Below are positions 63,737 through 64,000 of a stretch of 64,000 bases of DNA, piece by piece. The position numbers and the translations under genes were made by a program. Every line of letters begins with the position of its first letter. The stretch's first letter is position 1. Origin of the DNA: Vibrio owensii CAIM 1854 = LMG 25443 (GTDB lineage Bacteria; Pseudomonadota; Gammaproteobacteria; Enterobacterales; Vibrionaceae). The DNA lies in the NCBI RefSeq assembly GCF_000817815.1, contig NZ_JPRD01000003.1, positions 1-64,000 on the forward strand, read 5' to 3'. The notes beneath the pieces were generated by a model, which searched no databases, had not been told where the DNA came from, and saw nothing but the letters and a program-made list of their open reading frames with translations.

Positions 63737-64000
63737 GATCTTGCTCCTTGGAAGGCTTGCATCAGCTCTTCATATAAACCGTAAAAATGTGCTTTTTTAA
63801 CAAGCTCGGAGCGCTGCATAAGGCCTTCGGTCATAAAGCGTCCTCTTACCGCTTCACCATACCCCACTTCGTCGTATTGAAAGCGGAAGATTTCCTCCAT
63901 CACCACGCTATCGCCTTCGAGCCCTACGATTTCAGAAATGCTGGTTATTTTCCTTGAACCATCGCGCAGTCGGTTAACTTGAACCACCAATTCAATAGCA
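63733..64000 (-). CDS. tadA: TadA/CpaF ATPase, C-terminal end only (cut by window)
   Basis: The last 88 or so codons of a VirB11/GspE-type ATPase; the frame runs open off the right edge. The segment AIELVVQVNRLRDGSRKITS, then ISEIVGLEGDSVVMEEIFRF, is the conserved C-terminal part of CpaF/TadA. Gene order (tadA-B-C-D-E-F-G) confirms it. The catalytic Walker motifs lie outside the window. Confidence 0.85.
   Translation of the reverse strand, partial: AIELVVQVNRLRDGSRKITSISEIVGLEGDSVVMEEIFRFQYDEVGYGEAVRGRFMTEGLMQRSELVKKAHFYGLYEELMQAFQGARS

Overview
The window is a piece of a gammaproteobacterial chromosome that looks like a Vibrio of the Harveyi group (V. parahaemolyticus / V. alginolyticus / V. 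campbellii-like). This rests on protein similarity as I recognise it, the moderate G+C content, recC-recB-recD without an intervening ptrA, a Vibrio-style ERIC element and a tad pilus locus. No species can be fixed from the sequence alone. I see no transposase, integrase, phage gene, CRISPR array, rRNA or tRNA. The region is ordinary core chromosome with a large sugar and glycerol catabolic section.

Layout. (1) 1-10.2 kb: a small membrane protein and recC-recB-recD on the minus strand, i.e. the RecBCD double-strand-break repair nuclease/helicase. (2) 10.4-14.6 kb: a YejM/LapC-like inner-membrane sulfatase-fold protein, a TehA/SLAC1-type anion channel and its divergent LysR regulator. (3) 14.7-18.5 kb: LexA-controlled yebG; a fluoride (crcB-type) riboswitch leader ahead of an IscU/NifU-like protein and a GGGtGRT-family protein; then dapD for lysine and peptidoglycan precursor synthesis. 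(4) 18.5-19.5 kb: a secreted protein with a possible SPOR-like C-terminus and a Pmp3/YqaE-like peptide, followed by a candidate small RNA. (5) 19.9-28.5 kb: a complete glycerol / glycerol-3-phosphate regulon (glpQ, glpT, glpF, glpK, glpR, glpD) with candidate GlpR boxes. (6) 28.6-33.1 kb: mltC, nnrS, a gamma-glutamylcyclotransferase, an outer-membrane barrel and a CsaA-like tRNA-binding protein, with another candidate small RNA between mltC and nnrS. (7) 33.2-36.8 kb: an SgrR-type regulator divergent from ptsG. (8) 37-42.9 kb: galR and the convergent galE-T-K-M operon (Leloir pathway) with two GalR operators about 100 bp apart and an ERIC element between galE and galT. (9) 43.3-45.2 kb: a stand-alone PBP2-type transpeptidase. 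(10) 45.4-55.8 kb: ebgR-ebgA-ebgC-ygjI-ygjJ-ygjK, the same gene order as the E. coli ebg/ygj region, for beta-galactoside and probably other oligosaccharide use. (11) 55.8-58.0 kb: a LysR regulator and chrA. (12) 58-64 kb: the distal half of a tad (Flp pilus) operon on the minus strand, OmpA-like/TadG/F/E/D/C/B and the end of TadA, cut by the window edge.

How the parts fit. Galactose freed by EbgAC can feed GalM-K-T-E; GalR and EbgR have separate palindromic operators that I can see. Glucose uptake by PtsG sits beside an SgrR-like sugar-phosphate-stress regulator. Glycerophosphodiesters are cut by GlpQ, imported by GlpT and oxidised by GlpD, while glycerol enters through GlpF and GlpK.

The most interesting signal is the fluoride-riboswitch leader at 15225-15428. 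It controls not a fluoride exporter but an IscU-like/GGGtGRT pair of unknown function, and alternative pairings that could form the switch are visible. Other points are two candidate small RNAs, a structured 290-bp recC-recB spacer, inverted repeats in the ptsG leader and the galT-galK spacer, and an ERIC element whose end encodes the last residues of GalE.
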